NCBI GenBank assembly: GCA_009746045.1
Contig: RPFO01000667.1
Coordinates: 3,300,273 to 3,364,272, forward strand
DNA from: Mesostigma viride
Taxonomy: Eukaryota > Streptophyta > Mesostigmatophyceae > Mesostigmatales > Mesostigmataceae
Length of the DNA: 64,000 nt
Direction: 5' to 3'
In this document: positions 20,599 through 31,199 of the stretch, in pieces
Layout: every line of letters starts with the position of its first letter
Position numbering within the stretch: position 1 is the first letter of the stretch
The notes under the pieces: model-generated
Databases searched by the model: none
What the model was told of the DNA's origin: nothing
Seen by the model: the letters and a program-made list of their open reading frames with translations, nothing else
Translations under genes and position numbers: made by a program

Positions 20599-23500
20599 GT
20601 AAGCGTGCGCTTGCATGCCGTCTGGCTTTGACTTGAGTAGGCAGGTTCAGCATCTGCTTCCGGCAGCTGCCGCGGTTTTGTGTTCAAGGCATTATGTGTG
20701 CTAATTGTCCAGAATGGGGTTCTGATGTCTGCAAAGTGCAAGGCTGATAGCCGGAGGGTATGGTCAGCGGCGAGGGTGCCGGCTGGTATGGCACAAGGGA
20801 ATCATGACGATCAGAGCACATGTATATCTTAGACGTTACTATTTGTATGGGGATTCACTTGGTGGTATCTTGGCGTTCCCCAAGGGTTATCAGCAATATG
20901 CAACAGTATATTGGAGGAATCAGCGACGTTAGATTCTTGTTCAGCATGAAAGTCAACAGACCGTGGGTAGGCAGCATTGAAAAGTGCCATGACAGCACAG
21001 TATGTTTAGCGTCTGGGATTGCATGCTTGGAAACAAGGTGACGTCGTCAGGTAATTAGCATCGGGGCCCAAATTATCGCGCATGATGTCCGCTGTCCACT
21101 AAGAAGATTAGAAGATGGCCGGAGAGTACTCGGCAGTTCTCAACTACTCTGATGGCAGTACTTGGTGGAGATGCATGCCTGCAAGAAGAAGGGTTTGGCC
21201 TAGAACTTGGCGAACCGACCCCTCAATGCCCTTTTGCAAAGCCTGGGTAGCAAATTGGGGGCAACAAAGTGCCCGGGTGTTGGTGAGGTGGGAGGTTGGG
21301 GGAGAAGAGTGGGGAGAAGAGATTAGGGGCTGCGTGGGTCCCGCTTGTACTGTAATGTTAGCACACAGAGGTTCTTGACATGGGTCTTCACTCCTGCATG
21401 AGTGGGAACCGCCTCCGGAGTGACACTATGAGCATCGCTGGTGGGGAGGCCGGGTTCACGGAAGCACTAGAAGTGGCAAGGCCTTTCCTCGGTGGTCAGG
21501 GTGTGTGCGCTGGTAGACAAAAAAAGGACAATGTGGGGCTGTTGGGGGGGCGAGAGACCCGGAAAGGGTGGGGTGGTTGGTTGGCGGGGAGGAGCCATCA
21601 ATCCAACTTTCGGGGGATTGGTATCTCAAGAGAGGAATTTCCAGTACTTATTCTTAGTTTTGCTGGCTGCGGTAAGTTTTTCTTCTAAAACTTTTCATCT
21701 TCGTCTAGTCTCTCCCGTCACCACAGGGGTCTTCTCCTTGTCTGGGGCCGGGCTGGGGCCGGGCAAACCAACGGGAGTGGCAAAACCCCATGGCTGAACC
21801 CCATGCTCGGCTATCATTATTGTGTTTCCATCAAATGTTGTTAAAATAGATACTAGTTGCTGCTCTCTCTGACCCGGGCCAGCGGGGTGCTTTTTGTTCC
21901 TTTCCCCAGGCATTAGTGATGAGGGTCTTCAGGTATTGCTGTCTCGGTATTCCTTGGCAAGCGGCAACAAAGACTTGGTATTTTTCGCTGGCTGCCTTCC
22001 TGGTACATCACGGGTGATAGCTCCTCATGGCTTACACTGCCGTTAGCTTAAAACGGCTGGCCTCATATTGGCACACTTGCCAGTGGGTTGAAAATCACCT
22101 TATTCATGGGAATGGTGCACTGGCGCAGAAAGTGTCAGGTAAGAGCGCTTCTGCCTCGGCCCTTCTTCAGCCATGCCTGACTGGGTGGCAATTTTTGCAA
22201 AATCATTTTTTCTTTGGAAAAACGTCGCTACCACGGCGAGCAGGCAGAGCGAATCAAGCATGAGAGTGTCAATCATAGTAAACGTCTAAAGTGTGGGGGG
22301 GGGGTCTGCGACCTCTGTGCACACAGGCAGAAGGGGCCGCGTTCAGTCCGACGGCTCAAGTATGTGGACGCACAGATGGTCGTTGACAGCGGTGGACTAA
22401 TATCAATCCGGAGGGTTAGAGGGCCTGAAATGCGGGATTAAAAAATGTAGAGGGCGCATCATGCAAGGCCCCTGCTTGGCAAGATGGGCAGCTTTCCTTT
22501 GGCAGCTGCTTTATACTCTCGAACTTTGCTGCCTGACAATTGGCCTCCCAAGCCCCCCTTTTCCTCCCCCACCTCTACCCCCCGAGGCTGCATTTTTGTG
22601 AAACCAGCCGATCATGGCTCATCCCAACCCCTATGCCCAATCAAACTGACCCCGTACACAATGTCCCCCCCATTCCTGGCCACACTCTGTTTTCCTACCT
22701 GACCAGTCACCCTGGGCTACATCTGCGACGGCTCAAGTAGTCCAGAGATGCAGACGCATGGCCGCCTCAAGGCCTGGAGCTGTGCGTGGCCTCAGCGGCT
22801 GCAGGAGTGGCTGTGGCTGGCCTACCCCTCCACGCCCAGGGACCGCCTGCAGGTCGTCAACATTGCCAAGCAGGCGACCACGATGCAGTGGGCGGCCACC
22901 TTTCTGAGCAGTTATGCCAAGAGTCTTGGGCATGATGTGCGGGAGTTTGACCTGTTCATCGTCGACTACGAGATTAATGACCAGGTTAGTATTGTAACCT
23001 GCTAGAGTATCACCTACTTGCATTATTACCAAGAATTGCTAGTTAGTATTGTAACGGACTAGAGTACCACCTACTTGCATTATTACCAAGTATTGTTAGT
23101 TAGTATTGTAACCTGCTAGAGTACCACCTACTTGCATTATTACCAAGTATTGTTAGTTAGTATTGTAACCTGCTAGAGTACCACCTACTTGCATTATTAC
23201 CAAGAATTGTTAGTTAGTATTGTAACCTACTAGAGTACCACCTACTTGCATTATTACCAAGTATTGTTAGTTAGTATTGTAACCTGCTAGAGGATCACCT
23301 ACTTGCATTATTACCAAGTATTGTTAGTTAGTATTGTAACCTACTAGAGTACCACCTACTTGCATTATTACCAAAAATTGTTAGTTAGTATTGTAACCTG
23401 CTAGAGTACCACCTACTTGCATTATTACCAAGAATTGCTAGTTAGTATTGTAACGGACTAGAGTACCACCTACTTGCATTATTACCAAGTATTGTTAGTT

Positions 23501-26500
23501 AGTATTGTAACCTGCTAGAGTACCACCTACTTGCATTATTGCCAAGTATTGTTAGTTAGTATTGTAACCTACTAGAGTACCACGTACTTGCATTATTACC
23601 AAGTATTGTTAGTTAGTATTGTAACCTACTAGAGTACCACCTACTTGCATTATTACCAAGAATTGTTAGTTAGTATTGTAACCTGCTAGAGTATCACGTA
23701 CTTGCACTATTAGTATTATAACCTACTGGAGTTACTACCTACTTACATTGTTACCAAGGATTGTCACCAAGTGGTGTCAAAAGGTTCACTGTCGACTATG
23801 AGGTCAACGACCAGGTGGGTGTTGCTTGCCCAGTAGTGCCGATTTGCCCGTCCATTGCTGGCGTTGTGATCGTACGTATAGTGACGTACAGAGACGTACA
23901 GTGACATAAACTGACGTATAGTGACATATAGTCACATATTTCTGGCGTTGTGATCGCCAGGGATGGTGAGCGCGACGGCCAGGTGTGTGTGTGGTCACCG
24001 AGTATTGTCACGATGTTCTATTTATATAGTAGGAACATGCGCACACAAGTACTTGTGGACTTATGTGCCGTCCTCCTCATGACCTGCTCCTCATACCGGC
24101 TTCTCCTCCTGCCCTGATTATCCCAGCGAATGCCATCCCTCCCTCTTAGCTGTCCTTCTTCTGACCTGCTGTCGTTTCCGTGTGGCCACTCGTCAAGGAT
24201 GGAGCGACCTATAGGTTGTGGCTTTTGAGAGGCTTCCGGTCTGTATTCGCTTTGCCAAAGTAGTAGTAGTTCACCATGGGTAAATGTTGTACACTTGCAT
24301 AATGAACTTGACTACCTACTATACTACTATACTACTATACTACTTTAGAGTTGCCGGAAAACACATGAGCGGCCGTGTCACTCTGCTAGGTCTGCTCAGT
24401 TGTCCCCGCAGCACTCCGGCCAGCCGACAGGTGTCAGCACGTGTCTGCAGCCTGGTTGTGCGCATTGCTGTTGATGTGTACGTGCAGATTGCTTTGCTTC
24501 CTGAGATAAACGCCGGGTTGCGTATGCACAAGCAGCACGCGCTCGCTCGTGCATAGCTGTACCTGTCTGCCTCATCAAGCCCTGGTTTCTAAGTTACAGC
24601 CTGCCACGATTTCATCCGCATCTGGTCCTTGGATGCCTCCCTTGTCGACCGTGTTGTGACACTTGTGCTGGCGCCCGCAGCACGCAGGGCGGGACATGAC
24701 GCAAGTGCTGGTGGCGGCCACCGAGGAGTTACTGGTGCAGCTCTTGACGCTGCCGCAGGCGCCCGCTGTCCTCTTCTTCTTCGCGGGCACCGCAGAGATG
24801 AACGCGGTCAAGGGGGCGGCAGGCAAGTGCGCGCGGTGTGTGCCCATTATAACACGTACTTGCGATGTGTAGCTGCAGAAGGGAGCTGCACAAGCAAGGG
24901 AAGGCCAGATGGCATTCACACGGCGATTCGTATGGTGCCTGCGGTGGTGCCTGTGTCTCGCCGTGCTATTTTTAGCCCGGGATTGTGAAAAGATCGGCAA
25001 GCCATGTGGGGGCTTGATTGAGGCAAGTGGCGAGTATTTTTCTTTTGCTCCCTTTCTCTATGACCTATGTATAATGAGAATAGCGTTGTCATGGCAAACT
25101 ACCCCCCGTGTCCATTTATCTGGATTTAGCACAAGCTGTCACAGCCCGAGAGGCCCTCTTCCGCCTTTTGCATCTGCTACTTGCCATACAGGTTCATGAC
25201 AACGAGGGATGTCTGTAAGCTTGGCATTTAAAGAGATGTATTGCAATGTATAAAATTGAGAAGTTTTGAGATACTGATGGGCTGCCTGTGACAACTGGAT
25301 TTGTAATTTTGTTCTGGTGCTTTTGATAGGGTCAACTTGATCATGGTCCAGCTGCACAGGGAATCACACAGTAATGGTGTGGACAAATTAAAATTTCGAA
25401 TAGCGACCGACGAAATCCTTGTCTTTCCATTTTGCTGACTTTGTTCACAAATAAAGTCTTCGCCTCAAGATGTGGGTTTGACAACCTGGCATGGCTTAGA
25501 AGTCTTGGTCCCAAACCTTTTAGTGATAAAGTGTGTGGGGGGGGTAAACGTAGCGGATGTCTGGTTACGTTTTAAATAAGGGGATACGTAGCGGATGTCT
25601 GGTTACGTTTTAAATAGGGGGATACGTAGCGGATGTCTGGTTATGTTTTAAATAGGGGGATACGTAGCGGATGTCTGGTTATACGTTTTAAATACTACAC
25701 AAGCACTATCACAAGAAGCCGTTGCTGCGATCACCACGCTGACTCTGCAAATGAGCTGCCTGGTTGGAAAATTAGTACCTTATGAAGCACTTTATTCTCT
25801 CTCATCCGCGTCTTTTCTCCCGCATATTTTCTCTGGCAGGCCGCGATGATCCCAAATTCATTGATGCACGTCCCTGGATACAAGAGGAGCAGATGCCTCT
25901 GATCCGCCACTACCAGGTCCCCGCCCTCTCTTGGAGGGATGCCTTCTGGCCGGTCGCCTATTCCCCCAGCCGCCAGCGGCACCCCTTGCTCGACTGCCAT
26001 GACAACATCCACCCAACACATTGCCTCCATTACGTGTGGGCGGCGCTCGTGGCGGACCTGCTGCGCCACCAGGCAGAGATCTACTGCAGGCATACAGGCC
26101 GGCAATCGAGTAGTTATGAACCAGCAACAGGGACTCGTATGGCGCCACATGCGAATGAGCGGGGTTTGTTCCGTAAATCTACATCATACACGGTTCCTGA
26201 GAACAGACTATTGGCAGGGGGGTTCAAGAAAGCGCGGCATGAAGCCCACTATCGCATGTTGACCATGCTGTCGGTGGATGTGGGCAGGGAAAAATTCTTG
26301 CCTTCGGAGGTGAATCCCCCTGGTGGGTGGCAGTTCCGTGAAGATATGCCAGGCAAGCCAGGGTGGATCGTTGAGGGCCCAGGTGGGGGTGAGGAGATTT
26401 GTTTTGATGTCCTGTTCAGCCGACGGATTGTACTGGGCTATCTGCGCAGTTATGAGAACATGGCACAGGTGCAGGTATTCATGGACAAGCTGATAGCACC

Positions 26501-26777
26501 CCCTGGCGGGTCTTCAAAGCCTGGATCCTCTCCACCAAAATACTCTGTGGTCATGTCTGAGTGGACTCCAAAGCGGGCAGCCTCAGCTGCAAAGGTATTA
26601 GATGCTACGTGGCACGGCAAGTCATCACAGTATTATCAAGCAACTGTGGTCAATAACGCTGCTGTTCAAAAACCACCTATGTGGGTCCGGGTCAGGTTAC
26701 GCCGGGTCCCAACGAAAGGAAAAGGCAAGCCAAGGGGGCTGAACAAGTTCAAGTTGTTGGCTGTACTTTCTTATTAG
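20109..26777 (+). CDS. SGNH/GDSL-hydrolase-like secreted protein, copy C (4 exons)
   Basis: Exons: 20109-20598, 22707-22984, 24681-24822, 25840-26777, giving 615 codons plus TAG with agreeing phases. The N-terminus MRRFYAFYCTCLCFFLPGVA is a signal peptide, here fused to the second exon rather than separate as in A and B. Three 20-21-residue repeats follow. Exons 1 and 2 join to GGS-VTLGYICDG (block I); exon 2 ends FIVDYEINDQ (block III); exon 4 has DCHDNIHPTHCLH (block V). The C-terminal domain matches the other copies. Intron 2 holds a 57-bp array that starts at the donor, plus a duplicated exon 2 end. Intron 3 has a GC donor. Function as a secreted esterase-like enzyme is inferred from the SGNH blocks. 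Confidence 0.8.
20181..20363 (+). repeat. In-frame coding repeat, 60-63 bp, three units
   Basis: Units start at 20181, 20241 and 20301. Each encodes KLPHPPVIS...LDERIYR. The third has one extra codon. The repeat sits between the signal peptide and the conserved SGNH region and is missing from copies A and B. Confidence 0.92.
22707..22984 (+). CDS. Copy C exon 2
   Basis: 278 nt, the same length as copy B exon 3. It ends VDYEINDQ directly before GTTAGT, which is also the first base group of the 57-bp array. Confidence 0.88.
22985..23740 (+). repeat. 57-bp array starting at the exon 2 donor, copy C
   Basis: About 13-14 units beginning GTTAGTATTGTAAC and continuing GAGTACCACCTACTTGC and ATTATTACCAAG. 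The first unit begins at the first intron base, so the real donor GTTAGT is the start of unit 1 and each later unit repeats it. The last unit is shortened. Confidence 0.95.
23791..23820 (+). pseudogene. Duplicated exon 2 end with donor inside intron 2 of copy C
   Basis: 23791-23814 is a near copy of the last 24 coding bases at 22961-22984 and encodes VDYEVNDQ against VDYEINDQ. It is followed by GTGGGT, the donor form used by copy B. It lies just beyond the 57-bp array. Confidence 0.85.
23865..23945 (+). repeat. Short GTGACGTAYAG-type tandem repeats
   Basis: Several 10-11-base units flanked by two copies of CTGGCGTTGTGATCG (23859 and 23942 regions) in copy C intron 2. Confidence 0.7.
24313..24345 (+). 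repeat. ACTACTAT microsatellite
   Basis: A short run of TACTACTATAC units in copy C intron 2. Confidence 0.75.
24681..24822 (+). CDS. Copy C exon 3
   Basis: 142 nt encoding ATEELLVQLLTLPQAPAVLF. It starts after GCGCCCGCAG and ends GCGGCAG|GCAAGT, a GC donor at the same position as in copy B. Confidence 0.85.
25545..25695 (+). repeat. 37-bp array, four units
   Basis: Units GATACGTAGCGGATGTCTGG followed by TTAYGTTTTAAATA, in copy C intron 3 about 150 bp before the exon 4 acceptor. Confidence 0.92.
25840..26777 (+). CDS. Copy C exon 4
   Basis: 938 nt from CTCTGGCAG to TAG. It has the DNIHP block V motif and ends NKFKLLAVLSY. Confidence 0.9.
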
Positions 26778-27110
26778 ATCATAGTTATTTATTAAACTTA
26801 ATTTTCAAATAACTCCTTAATATATTACACGTATATCTATTAATTAATTAATTAATATTACACGTAGACTGTGTACACGTAGACTGTTGATCGTATGAGT
26901 TTAAGTCCTTGAGGAGTGAGATGGAGATGGAATGGGGTGGATCTGGTACGTTGTCTAGCTTCTAGCTGGAAGGTTGCGGGCACCTCGGCCTAGCTGATTC
27001 CCTTTTTTCCCGAAATTATTTCGTCACACATGTCCCACCGGCTTCGGGTTGGTATTCAGAACTACCTGATGATTATCCTTGCGAGTCATTTGCCCCCGTT
27101 AATTATGTAA
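26778..27110. other. Region after copy C
   Basis: A TTAA-rich stretch (26840-26860) and two ACACGTAGACTG repeats are visible, possibly another LINE tail. No gene is recognised. Confidence 0.4.
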
Positions 27111-27112
27111 TT

Positions 27113-27660
27113 CATTAATGTACTAGTTAATCTACACACGACTTTGTCACGTGAGCAGAAGTCCTCCATGGGAGGGGAACACGGGCCCCCATATTACAGA
27201 CAAACCAGAAGGCTGGCCAGGCGTGAGCCTGTCCCTCTTGGGAGTAGCACATGTCCATATGTCTAGCTAGCCTATCACGAAAAGTCCAGCAGTGTCAACC
27301 ATGCTGCGCGCGGCCAGGGGCTCGCCATGTGAGGACAAAGCGCCGGCTGTGGCTGAGCGGGCTTGGTGCCAGCTAGTCTACCCGACACGGCTGGATGGCC
27401 AATAACAAAGTGTGCATGCATGTTGCACGCTCAATAGAAAAAAAAAAAAAATCAATCAACGCAAACTGTTCTAAGGCGGGCATGCATATGACCTCTGCCT
27501 AAGTTGGGCCTCGCACGGCCGGGCCGCCGTCTGTATGTTGACTTTCCGGCCGGCCGTGATAGGCTAGGCATGGCCGACATGCGCTACCCTAGACGGGACG
27601 AGCTCACGCCCGGGGAACCCCCTGGTTTGTCTCTAGTACACTGGAGGCAGAGGTTATGTG
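27113..27660. mobile_element. Broken LINE family 2 3'-end fragments
   Basis: 27130-27400 matches the 3' region of the long element in the minus direction, with deletions (GTCACGTGAGCA, AGTAGCACATGTCCAT, CGAAAAGTCCA). 27545-27640 matches the opposite direction (GGGCTAGGCATGG-like and CCTGGTTTGTCT). The two short pieces are in inverted arrangement. Confidence 0.55.
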
Positions 27661-28199
27661 TTAATTAATTTATTAATAGACACGTGACTGCGTCACGTGA
27701 TCGAGCATAAGTCCTTTGTGGGAGGGGAACATGGGATGGAATGGATGGTATAAGCTAACTAGGTCCTAGTTACAGGGTTGTGGGCACTGACCACGGCCCA
27801 AATCGCTATGAAATGCCATACGCGGTCACACGCGGAGCCCCCACCGACTTGGGGGTGCTGTCTCCTTCATCACTACTTGCCATCTATCCTTGCATGCGTA
27901 CCATCTGCCTCCATATTACAGACAAACCATGCAGGAGGCTGCCCGGGTGTGAGCCCGTCAAGTCTAGGGTAGCACATGTCCATGCCGAGTCTATCGCGAA
28001 AAGTCCACGGGTGGCGGCGGGCCCCGTGCCGCGCGCGGCCTGGGGCATGCCAGGTGAGGACATATTATAACGCCCAGCCTGGGCGGGCTTGGTGCCAGGC
28101 GCTAGTCTATCTGATGTGTCTACCCGATCTGTGCGGGCCAGGTGCCCGGCTAGGCCCAGCCAGGCGCCTGTGCCTATAAGAATGTGGGAAACATAGGGC

Positions 28200-29470
28200 A
28201 AATCAGCGTACAAATCCTGATTACTAATGTGCAAACCAAAGGGCCGGAAGGGCCTTGCGCAGCATCTTGGTGACGTTGCCGTCGAGTCATTGCTCCAGCT
28301 CCTGCGTCAGTGTCCAGGTCTCGGCGCCGCCGGGTCAGGATCGTCAGAATGACGACGTAAGTTGAAGAGGTCACGCTTCAACGATCCGGCCGTAGGGCGG
28401 GGTTGCTCCACCAGCGGCGGTGGTCATGGAGTTGCGCCCACGCCATGCCGATCCGTGTCGTCAGGCCGTCCTCGCAGTCGGGAAGCCAACTGCCGGGAGC
28501 AGCTTGATTGAAGCGGCCGGAATTAGGGTAGTTGACCTCAGTGTCGTCTATTAAGAGGCGGAGTGTGGGCGGGGGCACTGCCAATGATGCCGAGGGCCAG
28601 GCAGGGCCTCCGTTTTGGGGCTGATTTCTGGACCAACCGCCCGAGTCTTGAGCGCCAGGCAGTCCAGCCAAAGTTGGGCAGACTCCGGCTCAGTCTCGAT
28701 GAGCGTGATGTCGTCGGCATAAATAAGGTCAGCTAGTAAATTCTGCTTGTTAGTCGTTAAGCTCGTTCGTGATCACTAGGCCAGGGGCACGGCCTGCAAT
28801 CAATGCTAGCAAAGCGGGCACGTGCCTGGCGCATAACATAATCCACTACAATAATGAACAGGTACGGCGACAGGACGCAACCCTGCCATGCAGACGCCGG
28901 TCTGTTGTGGACATGGCGGGGTAAAGCCGTGTTGAGTGCGCACCGAAGTGGTCGACCCCTCATACAGCGTGCGGATGACGGTAAGCAGGGGAGTGGGGAC
29001 GCGAGCGCAAGCAAGGACAGCCCATAGAGCGGCCAAGAGGACAGAATCAAAAGCCTTGATGAAGTCGACGAAAATCAGGATGGCGGGAAACTCATGCACC
29101 ACTGAGGTTGCAGGAGAGCGATTTCCTCGAAGAGGCGGCGCGCGACGAAGATGGCCATGACGGTGTTGCGCCCAGAACGAAAGCCCATTTGACTTTCCCC
29201 TAGGTGACGGTCAAGGGCAGAACGCCGTTCTCGGAAGGCGGTTGAGGATTATGCGCATGAACAACTTGAGTGCGGCGCTCTGGATGCAGACTCCTTGGTA
29301 GTTGGCGGGGTCGTCAGGGGAACCTTTGTTTTTGTACAGCATAATACGGTAGCTGTGCTGCATGCCGAAACAGTCAGGAATCCGCGGCGCGTCGGCAAGC
29401 AGGATCCGCTTGCAGACGTCAAGCAGGAACCCCGTGAGCGCCGTCAGCTTATTAATCACCAGGGCGGGGA
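28200..29470 (-). pseudogene. LINE family 2 reverse transcriptase
   Basis: Visible parts in order: YRIMLYKNKGSPDDPANYQG, then FRSGRNTVMAIFVARRLF, FVDFIKAFDSV (first catalytic region), a GCVLSP-like stretch, and LADLIYADDITLIE (about 28.72 kb). The Asp-Asp pair is kept, but frameshifts lie between the blocks. Confidence 0.8.
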
Positions 29471-29769
29471 GCTCGTCAGGTCCAACGGCGGCGTAGAAGC
29501 GGAGTTGCTTCAGGCAGCGGTGCTCAGCTCGAGCTCGGTGAACGGCGGTAGCTCGTTGGGGTCGGCCAGGCCAGGAGGGGTTCCGTCAGGGCCGGGGACG
29601 TCAGACGTGTGAGTCCTGCATGGTCTGGCTGTCCTGCTCAGCGGCGGGCGGCGTGGGCGGCGCAGGTAGGCCAGCAGGCGCTAGGCGCGCGGCCGCCAGA
29701 GGGCCAAGTGGCGGAGGCGGCCGGGTGGGGCGCCGAGCAGCCGGGACTGGGAGGAATACCACTTAATTG

Positions 29770-30640
29770 TCAAGCTGCTGCTGCGGTGATAGCATCTGGA
29801 CTATGTGGAAAGCGGGTGTTGGCAGTTACCAAATCGCATGTCATGCTACAGTGCAAATCAGCAAAAAGTTCAGTGTTGGCATTGGAGACCGTACCGTTGG
29901 GGGCGTACTGACATCCGCCAGTACCCGGGGGTAGCGTAGCGTTGGCGTCCAGTATTGAGCAGAGCGAGGTAGTCACAACTTGCGACCAGGGGTGCCGTTC
30001 GCCATGCAGGTTCTTCAGCGCAGCAAAGAAGTCCTTGCGGTCTTGTTCAGGGTGGCCGGAGTGCCAGGGTGCGTAACCGACGCCCACCGTCAGGGCGTAG
30101 TAGGTCAAGTGGCCCTCCACCGAATGGATGGAAGGTGGCCACGAGGAGGCGAGCGTTGACCAGCTGGGGTTCACCCATGTGGCGTACGGCGAGCGGGGAG
30201 CAGAGGAGACCGACGCCCCCGGGAACGGCCGTTCCCGGTGCCGTCGCCGCCTCCGTAATAAAACCGCCAGCCGTCAATGTTGTCAGCAGCAAGGGCGGGC
30301 GGTCCGCGAGCCGATGCAGTGCGCCTGTGTTCTTGGAAATTCCCAGGATGGCGATGTTGTTGTCGATGCAGAAATTACCGATGAAGATTGGAGGCTCGAT
30401 GGCACTGACAGTCGACGCTGCGCAGGCATGCAGTGACAGCGGTCAGCGTCGGGCTGGAGCGTTCGGGCGTTGAAGGTGGCGATGACCAATGGCTTGCGTT
30501 GACCGAAATTAAGCGGGTACGTGCAGGCCGGCGGGGGTGCCGGGGCGGAGATGGAGCACTGGGTGGTGATGAGGGTGGTGGGGGTGGAGGTGGGGCGGGT
30601 ACAGGGGGGGCGGGCTGAGGACTTATATGCTTTCAATCAC
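29770..30640 (-). pseudogene. LINE family 2 AP-endonuclease-like domain
   Basis: Fragments match the start and middle of endonuclease/exonuclease/phosphatase domains of LINEs: PLVIATFNARTL (30.5 kb), GGVGLLCSPLAV (30.2 kb), and VGVGYAPWHSGHPEQDR (30.1 kb). The domain would nick the target DNA to prime reverse transcription. The frames are interrupted. Confidence 0.65.
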
Positions 30641-31199
30641 CGTTCTCTATTATTCCTGCCAACGCGTGCGTCGTGGCGACGCCGACGGTACTCACGTACC
30701 GACGGTAGGCTAGGGTGGCCTGTTGTATTAAATGGATATTGAATAGAAAATTTCTTAACGGAAAATTTAATAATCTGACGCGCTCAGCACAAGCCCCTGA
30801 CCTCTTTGTAGCTCACGTACGCCATTAACAGTGGAATACCGTCAATGTTACTTTCGCACCACTTTTGTCAGCTTTTGTCATCCTAGCACGCCAAGCATTA
30901 GTGACAGGACCTGCGGCGCTACACTGATCCATTCAGCGCCGCCCACAGAACATTAAACCACCAGCCGACTACCAACCAACCAACAGTCACAAATGTTACC
31001 GGACCACAAACGCATAAGCCGTCACCACCGAAAATAGCATCACCGAGATTCGAACACATAAGCTCTAGCCAACGGACAATATTGACGAACGCAAGAAGTA
31101 AATTAAGTCAGATTGCGCACCCCTGAAATTCCAGAGACAACACCCAGACCTGCAATAGCCCAAAATATCGGCGTACCGAATTCCGTACCAATTTAATTA

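Noticed and set aside
22985-23740. CRISPR-like array
   Set aside because: Whole units are repeated with no unique spacers, there are no cas genes, and the setting is a eukaryotic intron. The same holds for the 21-bp array.
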